From the NCBI GenBank assembly GCA_036279295.1, contig DASUJK010000335.1, positions 1 to 49,999 of the forward strand: a DNA stretch of 49,999 bases, read 5' to 3'. Both the position numbers and the translations under genes were made by a program. Below, piece by piece: positions 33,312-44,150 of the stretch. This DNA comes from DATEPR01 sp036279295 (GTDB lineage Bacteria; Actinomycetota; Actinomycetes; Mycobacteriales; Pseudonocardiaceae). The notes under the pieces were generated by a model. The model saw nothing but the letters and a program-made list of their open reading frames with translations. It searched no databases and was not told where the DNA came from. Numbering within the stretch: the first letter of the stretch is position 1; every line of letters begins with the position of its first letter.

Positions 33312-34873
33312 TGGTTTGTGAAGCGGTCTCTCAGGACGTTCTTCTGTACCTTGCCCGTTGACGTGCGGGGGAATTCGGGTACCACTATGACGTCCTTGGG
33401 GATCTTGTAGGCGTCGAGGTGGTCGCGTAGTGCTGTGCGTAGGTGTTCTGGGTCGATTTCGGTGTTTGGTCTTGGTACCACCACTGCTGTGATCGCCTCG
33501 CTCCAGCGTTCGTGTGGTAGGCCGACCACTACCACCTCGGCTACGTCTGGATTGGCTGCGTAGATGGCCTTTTCCACCTCGATGGAGGCTACGTTCTCGC
33601 CGCCGGTCTTGATCACGTCCTTGGACCGGTCGGCGAACCACAGCATGCCGTCCTCGCCCTGACTGCCTACGTCACCGGAGTGGAACCAGCCGTGCGCGAA
33701 CGCGGCGTCGGTTGCCTCGTCGTTGCGTAGGTACCCGGTCATCACCGATGGTGCGCGGTAGACGATCTCGCCGGTTTCTCCTGGCGGCAGCAGCGTGCCG
33801 TCCGGTGCCATTATTCCTACCTGGACGCCGGTCAACGCCGTGCCTACCGCGCCCATGTGGGTCAGTTGGTGTTCCGGTCGGAACAGTGTCGAGATAGGAC
33901 TCATCTCGGTCTGGCCGAACAGCAGCGCGAAGTCGCAGCCGAACCCGGTCAGGCACGCTCGGATCAACGCGTCCGGCATCGGGGCCATCGCGTAGACAGC
34001 CCTGCGGAGGGTCGTCAGGTCCCGGCCTTTGAACGTCGGGTGGTCCAGCGCTGCCCTGAACATCATCGGCAGGCCGAACACCTGGGTGATCCGCTCCCGC
34101 TCGATCAGCTCCAGGAACGCGCCCGGCTCGAACGCGCGCATCAGGTGGACGGTCGCGCCGACGAGGATCGCGGGCGTGCAGAACGCGTTGAGCTGCGCGG
34201 TGTGGAACAGCGGCAGCATCGCGACGAACCGGTCGTCGGCCCGCCAACCCGAGTCCAGTGCACCGGACATCGACTCCAGGTAGATGGCCAGGTGCGAACC
34301 GACCACGCCCTTCGGGAACGACGTGGTGCCTGACGTGTAGAGGTAGCTGATCGGGTCTCGGTCGGCTACGAACACTTCCGGTGTCGTCTTGTTGTCGGAC
34401 AGGACGTCGTTGAAGGCCAGCCAGCGGCGGTCGATGTCGACGGGGCCGCCCGTGCCCGGTGCCACGATGACGTCCAGCACTTCGGGCACCTTGGCCAGGG
34501 CGTCGGCCAGGGCGCCGACCAACTGGGTCTCCACCACCAGGCCCCGCGCGCCGGAGTGGTCCAGCACGTAGGCGACCTCGTCGGATCGCCAGCCCAGGTT
34601 GATCGGGACGCAGACAACACCGAGCTTCGCGCACGCGTAGTACGTGGCCAGGAATTCGGCGCTGTTGCCGGACGCCAGCGCCAACGCGTTGCCACGGATG
34701 TAGCCGAGCGCGGTCATGCCGTGCGCCAGGCGGTTGACCCACGTGTCGAACTCGGCGTACGTCCAGGACCGATCACCGGCCACAACGGCCTGTTGGTGTG
34801 GCCGCAGTGCCGCACTGCGGGTCAGCGAGTCGCCGATGTTGACCCGCTGGGCGAGATTGCGTTGGTCGGTCAT
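33299..34873 (-). CDS. Acyl-CoA ligase (AMP-dependent synthetase), first of two
   Basis: 524 residues. ANL-family enzymes activate a carboxylic acid with ATP and then load CoA. The P-loop-like motif A3 reads YLYTSGTTSFPKGVV; LLFGQTEMSPIST, YRAPSVMTGYLRNDEAT and WFHSGDVG follow, and the C-terminal lysine is in RTSTGKVQKN. The ATG at 34873 overlaps the stop of the upstream ligase as ATGA. The last 200 or so codons (about 33299-33900) use many A-ending codons (GTA, CTA, CCA, ACA, AGA, ATA), quite unlike the G/C-ending rest of the gene, and 33301-33480 is 56% G+C (101 of 180). The gene looks mosaic. Confidence 0.93.
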   Translation of the reverse strand: MTDQRNLAQRVNIGDSLTRSAALRPHQQAVVAGDRSWTYAEFDTWVNRLAHGMTALGYIRGNALALASGNSAEFLATYYACAKLGVVCVPINLGWRSDEVAYVLDHSGARGLVVETQLVGALADALAKVPEVLDVIVAPGTGGPVDIDRRWLAFNDVLSDNKTTPEVFVADRDPISYLYTSGTTSFPKGVVGSHLAIYLESMSGALDSGWRADDRFVAMLPLFHTAQLNAFCTPAILVGATVHLMRAFEPGAFLELIERERITQVFGLPMMFRAALDHPTFKGRDLTTLRRAVYAMAPMPDALIRACLTGFGCDFALLFGQTEMSPISTLFRPEHQLTHMGAVGTALTGVQVGIMAPDGTLLPPGETGEIVYRAPSVMTGYLRNDEATDAAFAHGWFHSGDVGSQGEDGMLWFADRSKDVIKTGGENVASIEVEKAIYAANPDVAEVVVVGLPHERWSEAITAVVVPRPNTEIDPEHLRTALRDHLDAYKIPKDVIVVPEFPRTSTGKVQKNVLRDRFTNHYAE

Positions 34874-36552
34874 CGTGGTACGTCCGTCTCCGCGAAGTGG
34901 TCGGCGTACCAGGTGCGCAGCTTGTACTTGAGCACCTTGCCGCCGACGGTCTCGGGCAGTTCGTCGGCGAACACCACGTCCTTGGGTGTCTCGTAGCCGG
35001 CCAGTTTCGCCCGGCAGTACGCGATCAACTCGGCCCGGCTGACGTCCTGGTCCGGTTTTCTGATCACCACCCCGGTGACCGCCTCGCCCCAGTGCGGGTG
35101 CGGCAGACCGATGACAACGGCCTTGGCGACAGCCGGGTGCTGCATCAGCACTGACTCCACCCGGAGACTGGACACGTTCTCGCCGCCGGTCTTCACGATG
35201 TCCTTGTACCGGTCGAGCATGATCCGCAGGCCTTCGCCGTCGTAGGCGCAGCTGTCGCCGGAGTGGAACCAGCCGTACCGGAACGCCTCCCGGGTGGCCT
35301 GCTCGTCGCGGTAGTAGCCGGACATCATGGACGGCGACCGGTACACCGCCTCGCCTGCGGTGCCGGGTGAACCGGCCAGGTCCTCGCCGAACGGGTCGAG
35401 CACGGTGGACGCCAGGATCGGGCTGGGCACCCCGACGTAGTTGTCCTGCGGTGCGGTCCGCTCGTACACCTCGGGCCACTTGTCCGGCCAGAACCGGTGG
35501 CACGTGATGGATTCGGTCTGCCCGAAGATCTCGAAGACCAGCAGGTCGTCGCCACAGTGCCGCTTCATCGACGCGAGCACCGACGGCGGCAGCGCCGCCC
35601 AGCCGTAGACGATCACCTTCAGCGAGCGCGCGTCGAGTTCCGGCCGCCGGGTGAGGGCGGCGTCCAGTGCGCCGACCATCGCCGGTGCGCCGCTCCACAG
35701 TGCGGTCACGTGCTCCTCGGCGATCATCTCGGCGATCGGGTCGGGTGCCGGCCGCCTGCCCAGTATCAGGGTGCCGCCGGACAGGAAGACCGAGTAAGTG
35801 AACGGCTGATCACCTACGTGGTAGATCATCGGCAGGAACGTGCCCACCCGCAGGTCGGACTCGATCCGCAGGCCACGCGTGAGCGACAGCGCGAACCCGA
35901 AACCGGCCATGTAGCTGCACGTGTGCGACATCATGACGCCCTTGGGCAGGGCGGTCGTGCCGGAGGTGAACAGGATTTCCCAGATGTCGTCACCGTGGAT
36001 CACGACGTCCGGCTCGGTGGTCGGCTGGTCGGCGACGAAGTCGGTGAACGACACGCTGCCGGGCACCGGGTCGCCGCCGATGGTGACCGTGATGGCCACC
36101 GGCAGGGCCGCCGCGGTGAACGGTGCTTCGGCGCGTGGCCACAGTTCGGCGTCCACGACGGCGACCTTCGGGGTGACCAGATCGATCATGGCGGCCACCA
36201 TGTCCGGCGCCATCATCGGGTTCATCGGCGCCGCCACCAGCCCGGCCTTCGCGATGCCCAGCTTGGTCAGGAAGCCCTCGACGGTGTTCTCGCAGAACAT
36301 GCTGACCACGTCACCGCGCTCCAGCCCCATGGCCAGCAGCCCGTTCGCGATCTGGTTCGCCAGTTCGTCGGCCTGCCGGTAGGTCAGGCGCGCGAACCGC
36401 TCGTCGGCGTAGGCGCCCGGCCTGCCGACGATCGCGTCCTGGTCCGGATAACTCCAGGTCACCCGCTCCAGCAGGTCACCGACGCTGGTGCGCTCCCAGC
36501 GGTGGACAGCCCTCCGGCCGTGGAGGCTGGTCACGTCGAAGTTCGTGTCCAT
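34870..36552 (-). CDS. Acyl-CoA ligase, second copy, coupled to the first
   Basis: About 560 residues, an ANL-family acyl-CoA synthetase with ILFTSGTTALPKGVMMSH, EIFGQTESITCH, YRSPSMMSGYYRDEQAT, WFHSGDS, DRYKDIVKTGGENVSS and the C-terminal catalytic Lys in ETVGGKVLKYKLR. The sequence differs from its neighbour enough to suggest different substrates. The start is taken as ATG 36552 (MDTNFDVTS) with AGAGGG upstream at a long spacing; ATG 36588 is open too. It diverges from the carboxylase operon and probably feeds it with CoA esters. Confidence 0.92.
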   Translation of the reverse strand: MDTNFDVTSLHGRRAVHRWERTSVGDLLERVTWSYPDQDAIVGRPGAYADERFARLTYRQADELANQIANGLLAMGLERGDVVSMFCENTVEGFLTKLGIAKAGLVAAPMNPMMAPDMVAAMIDLVTPKVAVVDAELWPRAEAPFTAAALPVAITVTIGGDPVPGSVSFTDFVADQPTTEPDVVIHGDDIWEILFTSGTTALPKGVMMSHTCSYMAGFGFALSLTRGLRIESDLRVGTFLPMIYHVGDQPFTYSVFLSGGTLILGRRPAPDPIAEMIAEEHVTALWSGAPAMVGALDAALTRRPELDARSLKVIVYGWAALPPSVLASMKRHCGDDLLVFEIFGQTESITCHRFWPDKWPEVYERTAPQDNYVGVPSPILASTVLDPFGEDLAGSPGTAGEAVYRSPSMMSGYYRDEQATREAFRYGWFHSGDSCAYDGEGLRIMLDRYKDIVKTGGENVSSLRVESVLMQHPAVAKAVVIGLPHPHWGEAVTGVVIRKPDQDVSRAELIAYCRAKLAGYETPKDVVFADELPETVGGKVLKYKLRTWYADHFAETDVPR

Positions 36553-36716
36553 ACGGCAGCAACCCTCTGCGTCGAAGTGATGTGCCATTCACTACGCACG
36601 CAGGGTAGACGGCAGGAGTCCGGTTGGGAAGAGTCCTGGACCTGCCACGACCGTGTCTGGCGGCCGGACTGTCCGTGCTCTAATGTGAACCGTCGTAAAC
36701 TTAGCAAGGAGGGCGA

Positions 36717-38315
36717 GTGTCGGTCCTGCGGTCGAACGTGGACACGGCGAGTGAGACCTACCTGGCCAACAGGAAGGGTCAACTCGCCGCGATCGCCGCG
36801 CTGGACGAGCAGTTGGCGCTGGCCAGGGCCGGTGGCGGCCCGAAGTACGCGCAGCGGCACCGCGACCGCGGTCGGCTGCTGGCCAGGGAACGTATCGAAC
36901 TGCTGGTGGACCGGGACTCGCCGCTGCTGGAGCTGTCCCCGCTGGCGGCGTGGGGGACCGAGTTCGCCGTCGGTGCCAGCATCGTGACCTGCGTCGGCGT
37001 GGTGTCCGGCGTCGAGTGTGTGCTGATCGCACACGATCCGACCGTGCGCGGCGGCGCGATGAACCCCTACACGCTGCGCAAGACGTTGCGCGCACTGGAG
37101 ATCGCGCGCCGCAACCGACTTCCGGTGATCAATCTGGTCGAGTCCGGTGGCGCCGACCTGCCGACCCAGTCCGAGCTGTTCGTGTTCGCCGGCAAGATCT
37201 TCCACGACCTGACCGAGTTGTCCTCGATGGGCATCACCACGATCGCGCTCGTGTTCGGCAACTCGACAGCCGGTGGCGCGTACGTGCCGGGGATGTGTGA
37301 CTACGCCGTGCTCGTGGACGGGCAGGCCAAGGTGTTCCTCGGCGGCCCGCCGCTGGTCAAGATGGCGACCGGCGAGGATGCCGACGACGAGCGGCTCGGC
37401 GGTGCCGACATGCACTCCAGGGTGTCCGGGCTGGCCGACTACTTCGCCGTCGACGAGATCGACTGCATCCGCATCGGCAGGGAGATCGTCGAGCAGATCC
37501 ACTGGCGCAAACTCGGCCAGCCACCGAGCCTGCCGCCGGACGAGCCGCTGTACGACCCGGAGGAACTGCTCGGCATCACGTCGGCGGACTTCCGGGTGCC
37601 GTTCGACCCGCGCGAGGTGCTGGCCAGGGTCGTCGACGGCTCGCGGTTCGCCGAGTACAAGCCCCGCTACGGGACCAGCCTGGTCACCGGGTGGGCCTCG
37701 GTGCACGGCTACCCGGTCGGTGTGTTGGCCAACGAGCGCGGGGTGCTGTTCAGCGAGGAGGCCAAGAAGGCCAGCGAGTTCATCCTGCTCGCCAACCAGA
37801 GCGACACCCCACTGGTGTTTCTGCAGAACACCACCGGCTACATGGTCGGCACCCAGTACGAACAGGGCGGCATCATCAAGGACGGCGCGAAGATGATCAA
37901 CGCCGTGACCAACTCGACCGTCCCGCACATCACGATGAACCTCGCGGCGTCGTTCGGTGCCGGCAACTACGGCATGTCCGGCCGCGCCTACGATCCTCGG
38001 TTCATGTTCGCCTGGGCCAATTCGAAACTCGCCGTGATGGGTGCGCAGCAGTTGGCCGGCGTGATGTCGATCGTCGGCCGGCAGTCGGCGGCAGCGACCG
38101 GGCGGCCGTTCGACAGTGCGGCCGACGACGAGCGCAGGCAGCGGATCGAGGCGCAGATCGAGCGTGAGTCCAACGCGTTCTTCGTGACCGCACGGCTCTA
38201 CGACGACGGCGTGATCGACCCTCGGGACACCAGATCGGTGCTCGGCATGGCCCTGTCCGCCGCCCATTCGGGCACCGTCGAGGGGCGCCGCGGCTTCGGC
38301 GTCTTCCGGATGTGA
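36717..38315 (+). CDS. Acyl-CoA carboxylase carboxyltransferase (beta) subunit
   Basis: 532 residues, both halves of a biotin-dependent carboxyltransferase. RDRGRLLARERIELLVD, VIADP-like VLIAHDPTVRGGAMNPYTLRK, GNSTAGGAYVPGMCDY and FLGGPPLVKMATGE mark the N-domain; NTTGYMVGTQYEQGGIIKDGAKM and ASFGAGNYGMSGRAYDPRF mark the C-domain. This pattern is that of methylcrotonyl- and geranyl-CoA carboxylases (LiuB/AtuC type). It transfers the carboxyl group from biotin of the alpha subunit to a CoA ester. GTG 36717 has AAGGAGG just upstream. Given the AtuA gene in the operon, a geranyl-CoA-like substrate is likely but inferred. Confidence 0.94.
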   Translation: MSVLRSNVDTASETYLANRKGQLAAIAALDEQLALARAGGGPKYAQRHRDRGRLLARERIELLVDRDSPLLELSPLAAWGTEFAVGASIVTCVGVVSGVECVLIAHDPTVRGGAMNPYTLRKTLRALEIARRNRLPVINLVESGGADLPTQSELFVFAGKIFHDLTELSSMGITTIALVFGNSTAGGAYVPGMCDYAVLVDGQAKVFLGGPPLVKMATGEDADDERLGGADMHSRVSGLADYFAVDEIDCIRIGREIVEQIHWRKLGQPPSLPPDEPLYDPEELLGITSADFRVPFDPREVLARVVDGSRFAEYKPRYGTSLVTGWASVHGYPVGVLANERGVLFSEEAKKASEFILLANQSDTPLVFLQNTTGYMVGTQYEQGGIIKDGAKMINAVTNSTVPHITMNLAASFGAGNYGMSGRAYDPRFMFAWANSKLAVMGAQQLAGVMSIVGRQSAAATGRPFDSAADDERRQRIEAQIERESNAFFVTARLYDDGVIDPRDTRSVLGMALSAAHSGTVEGRRGFGVFRM

Positions 38316-38320
38316 GCCCG

Positions 38321-40271
<1,951 letters not shown>

Positions 40272-40279
<8 letters not shown>

Positions 40280-41024
40280 TCCGGTCCGGTACGAGGTCGT
40301 GCGCGGGGTCGCGTGGCTCACGATCAATCGTCCAGAGGCCCGCAACGCGCTGAGTGCTGCCGTGCGGGAGGGCCTGTTCGACGGCGTGCGGCGGTTCAAT
40401 GCCGACGACAGCGCGCAGGTGCTCGTCCTGACCGGTGCCGGTGACAAGGCGTTCTGTGCCGGTGGCGACCTGAAGGAGATGGCGAACACCTCGCTGACCA
40501 TCCCGCCACCCGACTTCCTGCCGCAGTTCGGCCGCAACATCGAGATCACCAAGCCGACCATCGCGGCGGTCAACGGCGTCGCCTACGCGGGCGGTTTCCT
40601 GTTGGCGCAGAACTGCGATCTGTGTGTGGCCGCCGAGTCGGCACGATTCGCGATCACGGAGGTCAAGGTCGGTCGGGGAGCGCCGTGGGCGGCACCGCTG
40701 TCCTGGCTGGTGCCACCGCGCATCGCCATGCAGATCCTGCTCACCGGCGACCCGATCAGCGCCACCCGAGCCTACGAGGTCGGGCTGGTCAACGAGGTGG
40801 TGCCGGATGCCGACTTGACGACATCGGTACAGGCACTGGCCGAGCGGATCGCCGCCAACGCGCCATTGTCGGTGGCCGCGGCCAAGCGCACCGCCTACCT
40901 GTCCCGCGCCGACGCTTTTGACGAGGCGGAACGCATCTGGGCACCGGTCTACCGCAGCGCCGACGCACAGGAGGGTCCCGCCGCCTTCCGGGACAAGCGG
41001 CCACCGGTCTGGACGGGCCGATGA
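40272..41024 (+). CDS. Enoyl-CoA hydratase/isomerase (crotonase), first of two
   Basis: 250 residues. Crotonase fold with GAGDKAFCAGGDLKEMA and GVAYAGGFLLAQNCDLCVA (oxyanion hole) and ITEVKVGRGAPW. The first catalytic Glu of hydratases (in GGCEL) is Leu here (GGFLL), while the second Glu (TEVKVG) is kept, so the chemistry may differ from simple hydration. In the Atu pathway the hydratase acts on the carboxylated isohexenylglutaconyl-CoA. GTG 40272 has GGAGGA upstream and overlaps the alpha subunit gene. Confidence 0.9.
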
Positions 41025-41815
41025 TGGCCACCGATCTCCGGCCGCTGCGCGACGACCTGGCCGCCGAGTCCGACGCGCTGTGCTCGATCCTTGCCGACCT
41101 CACACCGGAGCAGTGGCTGCTGCCCACCCCGGCGGCCGGTTGGACGATCGCCGACCAGGTCAGTCACCTGGCCTACTTCGACGACACCACGCTGATGTCC
41201 CTGGTCAACCCGGAGCGGTTCCGGTGGGAGGCGACGGCGTTGACGGCGGCCGGTGACGACTTCGCCGACCGGGTCGCCGTTGAGCACCGGGGGCTGACCG
41301 GTGAGCAACTGTTGGACTGGTTCCGGACCAGTAGGAAAGCGCTCATCGCTGGCTACGGGGACGTCGACCCGGCGGCGCGGTTGCCCTGGTACGGGCCGGA
41401 CATGGGGGTCGCGTCCTCGATCACGGCCCGGCTGATGGAAACGTGGGCGCACACGCAGGACATCGCGGACACAGTCGGTGTGCGGCGCGAACCGACCAGT
41501 CGGTTGCGGCACGTGGCCCACATCGGTATTCGTGCGCTGCGCTACAGCTTCCGTGTCAATGGCCTCGCGGTCCCGGACGCGCCGATCCGCGTCGATCTGG
41601 CCGGCCCGGACGGCGACATCTGGAGCTGGGGGCCTGTCGACGCGGTGGACCGGGTCACCGGGACCGCGATGGACTTCTGTCTGGTCGTGACCCAACGGCG
41701 ACACCGGGACGACACGGCACTCGCGGTCACCGGCGACACCGCCCTGGCCTGGATCGCGATCGCGCAGGCCTTCGCAGGCCCGGCCGGACCTGGTCGGGCA
41801 CGGGAGGTCCGATGA
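41021..41815 (+). CDS. TIGR03084-type protein (maleylpyruvate isomerase/DinB-like)
   Basis: 264 residues. LTPEQWLLPTPAAGWTIADQVSHLAYFDDTTL is the N-terminal four-helix bundle with the metal-binding His; METWAHTQDIADTVG is the second conserved block with further His. The family is actinobacterial and related to mycothiol-dependent enzymes. It is found with AtuA-like genes, as here. The ATG at 41021 overlaps the upstream stop, and the stop overlaps atuA as ATGA, so it is in the operon core. Its reaction is not established. Confidence 0.88.
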   Translation: MMATDLRPLRDDLAAESDALCSILADLTPEQWLLPTPAAGWTIADQVSHLAYFDDTTLMSLVNPERFRWEATALTAAGDDFADRVAVEHRGLTGEQLLDWFRTSRKALIAGYGDVDPAARLPWYGPDMGVASSITARLMETWAHTQDIADTVGVRREPTSRLRHVAHIGIRALRYSFRVNGLAVPDAPIRVDLAGPDGDIWSWGPVDAVDRVTGTAMDFCLVVTQRRHRDDTALAVTGDTALAWIAIAQAFAGPAGPGRAREVR

Positions 41816-43560
41816 CCAGGCGACCGGTGCGCATCGGCAACTCGTCCGGCTTCTACGGCGACCGTGATGCCGCGACCCGCGAGATGGTCGACGGTGGCCC
41901 GATCGACGTGCTGACCGGCGACTACCTGGCCGAGCTGACCATGCTGATCCTGTGGAAGGCACAGCAGAAGGACCCGACGGCAGGCTATGCCCGGTCGGTG
42001 CTCGGGCAGCTCGAACAGGTGCTCGGCACGTGCCTGGACCGGGGCATCAAGATCGTCAACAACGCGGGCGGCCTGAACCCGGCCGGTCTGGCCGAGCAGC
42101 TGGGCGCCCTGGCCGAACGGTTGGGGCTGCACCCGAAGATCGCCTACGTCACCGGTGACGACCTGCTGCCATCGCTGGACACGCTGATCGCGGACGGCCA
42201 TTCGTTGGCCCACCTGGACACCGGGTCGCCGCTGACCGGGAAACCGGTGACAGCCAACGCCTATCTCGGTGGCTGGGGGATCGCGGCAGCGCTGGACGCG
42301 GGTGCCGACATCGTGGTGTGCCCGAGGGTCACCGACGCATCCCTGGTCGTCGGCCCAGCGGCATGGTGGCACGAGTGGGCACCAGCCGACTTCGACCAGC
42401 TGGCCGGTGCGGTCGTCGCCGGGCACGTCATCGAGTGCGGGCCGCAGGCGACCGGTGGCAACTACTCGTTCCTGGATGAGGTCCGCGACCGGCGCTATCC
42501 CGGTTTCCCGATCGCCGAGGTGGCGCACGACGGCAGCAGCGTGATCACCAAGCATCCGGACACGGGCGGCGTGGTCAGTGTCGGCACAGTGTCGGCACAG
42601 CTGCTGTACGAGATCGCCGAGCCCGTCTACCTGAACCCGGATGTCGTCGCACACTTCGACACCATCCACCTCGACCAGGTCGGCGAGGATCGGGTCCAGG
42701 TCAGCGGAACGCGTGGCAGTCCGCCGCCCGCGACGACGAAGGTCGCGATGAACTTCCTCGGTGGCTACCGCAACACCATGACGCTGGTGTTGACCGGGTT
42801 GGACATCGAGGCGAAAGCCGCGTGGGCCGAGCAGGAGCTGTTCGAGATCCTGGGCGGGCGTGAGCGGTTCGCCGATGTCGACGTGCGCCTGCTGTCCTTC
42901 GACACGCCGGACGTGCCCATGGCGCACCTGCGGATCACGGTGAAGGACCCGGACCGCAGGAAGGTCGGCCGCCAGTTCTCCAACGCCACCATGGAACTGG
43001 CGTTGGGTGGCTACGCCGGTTTCCACACCACGACACCGCCGACCGCGGAGAGCGCCTACGGGGTGTACTGGCCGACGCTGGTGCCGGCCGACGCGGTGGA
43101 CCACCGGGTTGTGCTGCCGGACGGCACGGTCCAGCACATCGCACCGACGCCGACCGGTCAGCTGTGGAGCTCGTCGGCCCGACCGGACACCGGTGGCCTG
43201 GTTGCGGAACCGACCGAGCGGGTGCCGTTGGGCACGGTGTGCGGTGCGCGGTCGGGAGACAAGGGCGGCAACGCGAACGTCGGCGTGTGGGTGCGCGACC
43301 CGGCCGCGTATGCCTGGCTGAGCGGGTACCTGACCGACGCGCGGGTGCGCGCACTCGTGCCGGAAGCCACCCAGCTCGACGTGCGGCGCTATGACCTACC
43401 CAATCTGCACGCGCTGAACTTCGTGCTCGTCGGGTTGCTCGGCGAGGGTGTCGCGGCGTCCACCAGACCGGACCCGCAGGCGAAGGGGCTCGGCGAGTAC
43501 CTGCGGTCCCGGCTGGTCGACGTGCCGGTCCGGCTGTTGTCGGGAGGCAGTGATGGCTGA
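41812..43560 (+). CDS. atuA: AtuA-family protein (acyclic terpene utilisation)
   Basis: 582 residues. The family start RIGNSSGFYGDR, VNNAGGLNPAGLAEQL, DIVVCPRVTDASLVVGPAAWW and GHVIECGPQATGGNYSFLDE are clear. AtuA is needed for growth on citronellol/geraniol in Pseudomonas, though its reaction is unknown. The C-terminal part (GARSGDKGGNANVGVWVRDP) matches the domain fused to or paired with AtuA in many bacteria. The ATG at 41812 is preceded by GGGAGG and overlaps the TIGR03084 gene. Presence with a carboxylase pair, hydratases and a dehydrogenase supports an Atu-like route. Confidence 0.93.
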   Translation: MTRRPVRIGNSSGFYGDRDAATREMVDGGPIDVLTGDYLAELTMLILWKAQQKDPTAGYARSVLGQLEQVLGTCLDRGIKIVNNAGGLNPAGLAEQLGALAERLGLHPKIAYVTGDDLLPSLDTLIADGHSLAHLDTGSPLTGKPVTANAYLGGWGIAAALDAGADIVVCPRVTDASLVVGPAAWWHEWAPADFDQLAGAVVAGHVIECGPQATGGNYSFLDEVRDRRYPGFPIAEVAHDGSSVITKHPDTGGVVSVGTVSAQLLYEIAEPVYLNPDVVAHFDTIHLDQVGEDRVQVSGTRGSPPPATTKVAMNFLGGYRNTMTLVLTGLDIEAKAAWAEQELFEILGGRERFADVDVRLLSFDTPDVPMAHLRITVKDPDRRKVGRQFSNATMELALGGYAGFHTTTPPTAESAYGVYWPTLVPADAVDHRVVLPDGTVQHIAPTPTGQLWSSSARPDTGGLVAEPTERVPLGTVCGARSGDKGGNANVGVWVRDPAAYAWLSGYLTDARVRALVPEATQLDVRRYDLPNLHALNFVLVGLLGEGVAASTRPDPQAKGLGEYLRSRLVDVPVRLLSGGSDG

Positions 43561-44143
43561 AGCCGCGGTCCGCAGGCGGGACCCCGATCGGCGGCAGCGC
43601 ATCCTGACGGCGGCCGCGGAACTGGTGGCGCAGCGCGGATACCACGACGTCGGCATGGCGGAGATCGGCGCGGCCGCCGGTGTCACCGGCTCGGCGATCT
43701 ACCGGCACTTCGACAACAAGTCCGCCGTGCTCGTCGCCATGTTCGACCGGGTCATCGACGACCTGTCCCGGGACGCGGGCGAGATCGTCACCCACGGGGA
43801 ACCACGGGCCGTGCTGCGCCAGCTGATTCGCGGCCAGGTCGCCTTCGTGCTGACCGACCGCACCCTGGCGCGGGTCTACCACAACGAGATCACCAACCTG
43901 CCAGCCGACGACCGGCATCGGTTGCGCCGCAAGCAACGCATGTACCTGGAGGAGTGGGTGCACGTGCTGGCCGCGCTGCGCCCGGACACGAGCGACGCGG
44001 AGCTGCGTGCACTGGCGCACGCCGCGATCGGTGGCATCCAGTCGACGCTGTTCTACCAGAGCGGACTACCGGCCGAGCAACTCGCCGACCTGCTGTGCGC
44101 CGCGGCCGAAGCCGTGCTGTTCAGCGCAACGACGCCGGCCTAG
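43553..44143 (+). CDS. TetR/AcrR-family regulator of the cluster
   Basis: 196 residues. The N-terminal HTH reads RILTAAAELVAQRGYHDVGMAEIGAAAGVTGSAIYRHFDNKSAVL. The C-terminal ligand domain is typical for acyl-CoA or small hydrophobic ligands. It lies inside the operon between atuA and the dehydrogenase; AtuR of Pseudomonas is also a TetR repressor of the atu genes. It probably represses the divergent promoter region at 36.6 kb, but I do not see an unambiguous operator there. GGGAGGCAGTG precedes the ATG at 43553, overlapping the atuA end by 8 bases. Confidence 0.92.
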   Translation: MAEAAVRRRDPDRRQRILTAAAELVAQRGYHDVGMAEIGAAAGVTGSAIYRHFDNKSAVLVAMFDRVIDDLSRDAGEIVTHGEPRAVLRQLIRGQVAFVLTDRTLARVYHNEITNLPADDRHRLRRKQRMYLEEWVHVLAALRPDTSDAELRALAHAAIGGIQSTLFYQSGLPAEQLADLLCAAAEAVLFSATTPA

Positions 44144-44150
44144 GAGAGTC

